Shown here piece by piece: positions 62,086-64,000 of a stretch of DNA of 64,000 nt. A program made the position numbers and the translations under genes. The first letter of the stretch is position 1. The number at the start of each line of letters is the position of its first letter. The notes below the pieces were generated by a model. That model did no database searches. It was not told where the DNA came from and saw only the letters and a list, made by a program, of their open reading frames with translations. Source of the DNA: Arthrobacter sp. cf158 (GTDB lineage Bacteria; Actinomycetota; Actinomycetes; Actinomycetales; Micrococcaceae); the NCBI RefSeq assembly GCF_900106835.1, contig NZ_FNNR01000009.1, positions 1-64,000 of the forward strand, in the 5' to 3' direction.

Positions 62086-62158
62086 TGCCGTTGCCGCACG
62101 GGTAATGCCTGCCCTGAACCAACGCTGCGCGGCACTGAAGCGCCCGACGGCGCGTGGT

Positions 62159-62593
62159 TCAGTCTTCGTCGAGCGTTTCCGTCAGGTGGTGCGTGGGGAT
62201 GCGGTCCCGGTCGTAGGTGATTTCTGTGTAGCCATGAGGCTGCGGGCGGCCGTCTGAGCCGAGGTTCACGAAGACGATTTCCTCGATGGTCAGGATGGCC
62301 TGACGCGTGATCATGTTGCGGACCTCCGCGCGCATGGTCAGCGAGGTACGGCCGAAGCGTTTCGCCGTCAGCCCCATCTCGATCAGGTCGCCTTGGACCG
62401 CCGAGCTCACAAAGTTAATCTCCGAGATGTACTTGGTGACTGCCCTGCCGTTGCCCAGCTGGAGGATGGCGTAGATAGCGGCCTCTTCATCGATCCACTT
62501 CAGCAGGCTCCCACCGAAGAGTGTGCCGTTGGCGTTGAGGTCCTCGGGCCGCACCCATTTACGGGTGCGAAAGGTGATGTCTGCTTTTTCCAT
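62159..62593 (-). CDS. Acyl-CoA thioesterase (hotdog fold)
   Basis: A 144-residue hotdog thioesterase of the YciA type. ANGTLFGGSLLKWIDEEAAI (with the catalytic Asp) and FVSSAVQGDLIEM are the core. Hydrolyses acyl-CoA. Stands alone. Confidence 0.88.
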   Translation of the reverse strand: MEKADITFRTRKWVRPEDLNANGTLFGGSLLKWIDEEAAIYAILQLGNGRAVTKYISEINFVSSAVQGDLIEMGLTAKRFGRTSLTMRAEVRNMITRQAILTIEEIVFVNLGSDGRPQPHGYTEITYDRDRIPTHHLTETLDED

Positions 62594-62658
62594 ATTCCGA
62601 GATTATCGAACTGCCGCGGCCTCCGCTTGATATTGCGTCCCCATCCCAGGCTCCTCCG

Positions 62659-63162
62659 CTACGCCATTGCTGTGTGCGAGGCACTGTGCGAATCGAGTCG
62701 CTTGGAGTAGCAATACGATTCGTTGACGCCTATGTACGGGCCGAAGTTCGGTACAGGGGCAAAACCGGCACTTTCGTAGAAGCTCCGGCCATCTGACTGT
62801 GCTGATCCGGCTTCGGCTGCAATCACGGTGGATCCGTGCGAATGAGCCTGGGCTTCGAGGGCTGCCAGAATGGAGCTCGCCACTCCCGAGCCCCGGGCGT
62901 AGGGGACCACATACAGCCTTTTGATTTCGGCCGTGTTCTCGTCCAGCATGCGGAGCCCGCCACATCCCAGTGGCTGTCCCGAGCATTTCTCATAGGCCAC
63001 CACGAAGACCGCAGTGTCCGCTTCCGACGGTGGGGGTCCGGGCTCATGGTCGGTGCTTCCGAAACGTGAATCCAGTTCTGCCTGCTGCGCGGCTCGGAGG
63101 TCAGCGCCCACGGGGTTGGCCCACGTGACCTGCCGAATGTTGAGCCGTGGGTTCGTCTGCAT
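62659..63162 (-). CDS. GNAT family N-acetyltransferase
   Basis: A 167-residue acetyltransferase. AEIKRLYVVPYARGSGVASS is motif A with the acetyl-CoA loop (ARGSGV, the RGxG type), followed by FYESAGFAP. Substrate unknown. Confidence 0.88.
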   Translation of the reverse strand: MQTNPRLNIRQVTWANPVGADLRAAQQAELDSRFGSTDHEPGPPPSEADTAVFVVAYEKCSGQPLGCGGLRMLDENTAEIKRLYVVPYARGSGVASSILAALEAQAHSHGSTVIAAEAGSAQSDGRSFYESAGFAPVPNFGPYIGVNESYCYSKRLDSHSASHTAMA

Positions 63163-63323
63163 TTGTGCCTCAATTCGCCGGGTTTCGTCGGAGGTGTCTA
63201 TGCGACTTAAGCCTAGGGAGCTGTGGTTACCGTGGTGTTTCCTGCGCGTAAGCGTCGGGAGAATTGCTGCTGCCCCTGGGTTGGGGCGCAGAGAGGGCCT
63301 CGCAACGTCTCTTGCAGTACCTC

Positions 63324-63980
63324 TTAAAGCGCCTCGCCGGTTGGGTCGTCTACGGTTTGATCGGCCAGGGCCAAGCCGCCCACGGGAATTTGATCCCAGT
63401 GCAGTACCTTCCAGCCGTTCTTGGGATTGCCTTCAAGAGCCACGATGCCCGTGTTGGGGAGCTGATGCGTCTCGGCGAACACGGTGTCGATGTCCGTGGC
63501 CCGCCGGCCCGCCCAGCAACGAATGGCCGCGCCGTGGCTGACAATCGCGGCCGTCTGGTGTCCTGCGGCCGCAACTTTCTCTACGGAAGCATCGAAGCGG
63601 GCGAAGAAGTCGTGCCCGTTGAAAGCTCCGGGCATCCGAACGTCCAAGTCGCCATCCGTCCAGGCGAACACTGTGCTCATGTACCGTACGTGTGATTCGT
63701 GATCGGTCTTCTTTTCCAGCGCCCCCGCCTCGATTTCGTGGACTCCGTCCAGAATTTCCGGTTCCAATCCTGTTGCTTTTGCCAAGGGTGCAGCTGTCCG
63801 CTGGGTTCGCAGCAACGTCGAGGTGTACAAGGCTTGGATGCCTTCGTCAGCCAGGGCTTCCGGCAGGGCCGCCGCTTGACGCTCGCCCAGTTCGGTCAGT
63901 CCCGGTCCAGGGAATGCAGTGTCCAGCTGGCCTGCAACATTGCCGGGTGTTTGTCCGTGCCTGATCAACAGGAGCTTCAT
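63324..63980 (-). CDS. Histidine phosphatase family protein
   Basis: A 218-residue PGM-like phosphatase. LIRHGQTPGN (catalytic His), TSTLLRTQRTAAPLA and VSHGAAIRCWAG (second His) are visible. A second, paralogous member relative to 15921. Start ATG 63980 follows a weak AACC region; no clear ribosome site. Role unknown. Confidence 0.87.
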   Translation of the reverse strand: MKLLLIRHGQTPGNVAGQLDTAFPGPGLTELGERQAAALPEALADEGIQALYTSTLLRTQRTAAPLAKATGLEPEILDGVHEIEAGALEKKTDHESHVRYMSTVFAWTDGDLDVRMPGAFNGHDFFARFDASVEKVAAAGHQTAAIVSHGAAIRCWAGRRATDIDTVFAETHQLPNTGIVALEGNPKNGWKVLHWDQIPVGGLALADQTVDDPTGEAL

Positions 63981-64000
63981 GGTTGCTCCGCTCCTCTACG

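Noticed and set aside
62139-62160. Another CGACGGCG hairpin
   Set aside because: Only the left arm (GCGCCCGACGGCG) is present; no matching right arm follows.

Overview
The window is G+C-rich chromosomal DNA with actinobacterial habits: many GTG and TTG starts, ATGA/GTGA start-stop overlaps, and GC-rich terminator stems. A DUF222/HNH-type protein, an NylB-like hydrolase, an N-substituted-formamide-deformylase-like amidohydrolase and a homoprotocatechuate meta-cleavage set all point to Arthrobacter or Paenarthrobacter (Micrococcaceae). This is inference from recalled families; no database search was run. No rRNA, tRNA, CRISPR array, transposase or phage gene was seen.

Layout. 1-2.3 kb: 5' part of a DUF222/HNH-type gene, then a minisatellite-like array. 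2.3-7.4 kb: a class II glutamine amidotransferase behind glutamate decarboxylase, a zinc-ribbon protein and a GH15 trehalase-type hydrolase. 7.5-16.5 kb: small regulator/effector units (TetR with an MDR oxidoreductase, XRE-cupin with an EamA exporter, an NmrA-type protein, TetR with APC permease and nitrilase) and a histidine phosphatase. 16.6-22.7 kb: TetR divergent from an operon of NCS1 permease, NylB-like serine hydrolase, amidohydrolase and alpha/beta hydrolase. 22.9-27.5 kb: Ser/Thr kinase, GAF histidine kinase, MFS transporter and a small STAS-like protein. 27.6-33.1 kb: a carbohydrate ABC importer operon with a 2-hydroxyacid dehydrogenase and a DeoR/LacI hybrid repressor. 33.1-37.4 kb: an Asp23/AmaP-like envelope cluster with CsbD, an ECF-type sigma factor and a zinc-finger/Asp23 fusion. 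37.6-43.4 kb: DUF2264 protein, DUF1206 membrane protein, AraC regulator, GlsB-like, CsbD and YtxH-like stress genes. 43.4-44.8 kb: alpha/beta hydrolase and YdeI-type protein. 45.0-51.5 kb: homoprotocatechuate operon (FAH-RraA fusion, GntR, hpaE, hpaD, hpaH, hpaI). 51.5-53 kb: small genes. 53.2-61.7 kb: aminotransferase, CHA-type aldolase, LysR, pxpABC, MHS transporter and SDR. 61.8-64 kb: small zinc-ribbon protein, thioesterase, GNAT and histidine phosphatase.

The most interesting parts are: (i) the Asp23 cluster, where a sigma gene is coupled by overlap to a protein joining an HxxxCxxC anti-sigma finger to an Asp23-like domain; (ii) three near-identical operator-like sites tying a sugar importer, its DeoR/LacI regulator and a distant DUF2264 gene into one regulon; (iii) pxpABC next to an aminotransferase and an RraA-type aldolase, suggesting breakdown of a substituted pyroglutamate; (iv) a FAH-RraA fusion in the homoprotocatechuate operon; and (v) a recurring GC-rich hairpin with a shared CGACGGCG core at gene 3' ends.
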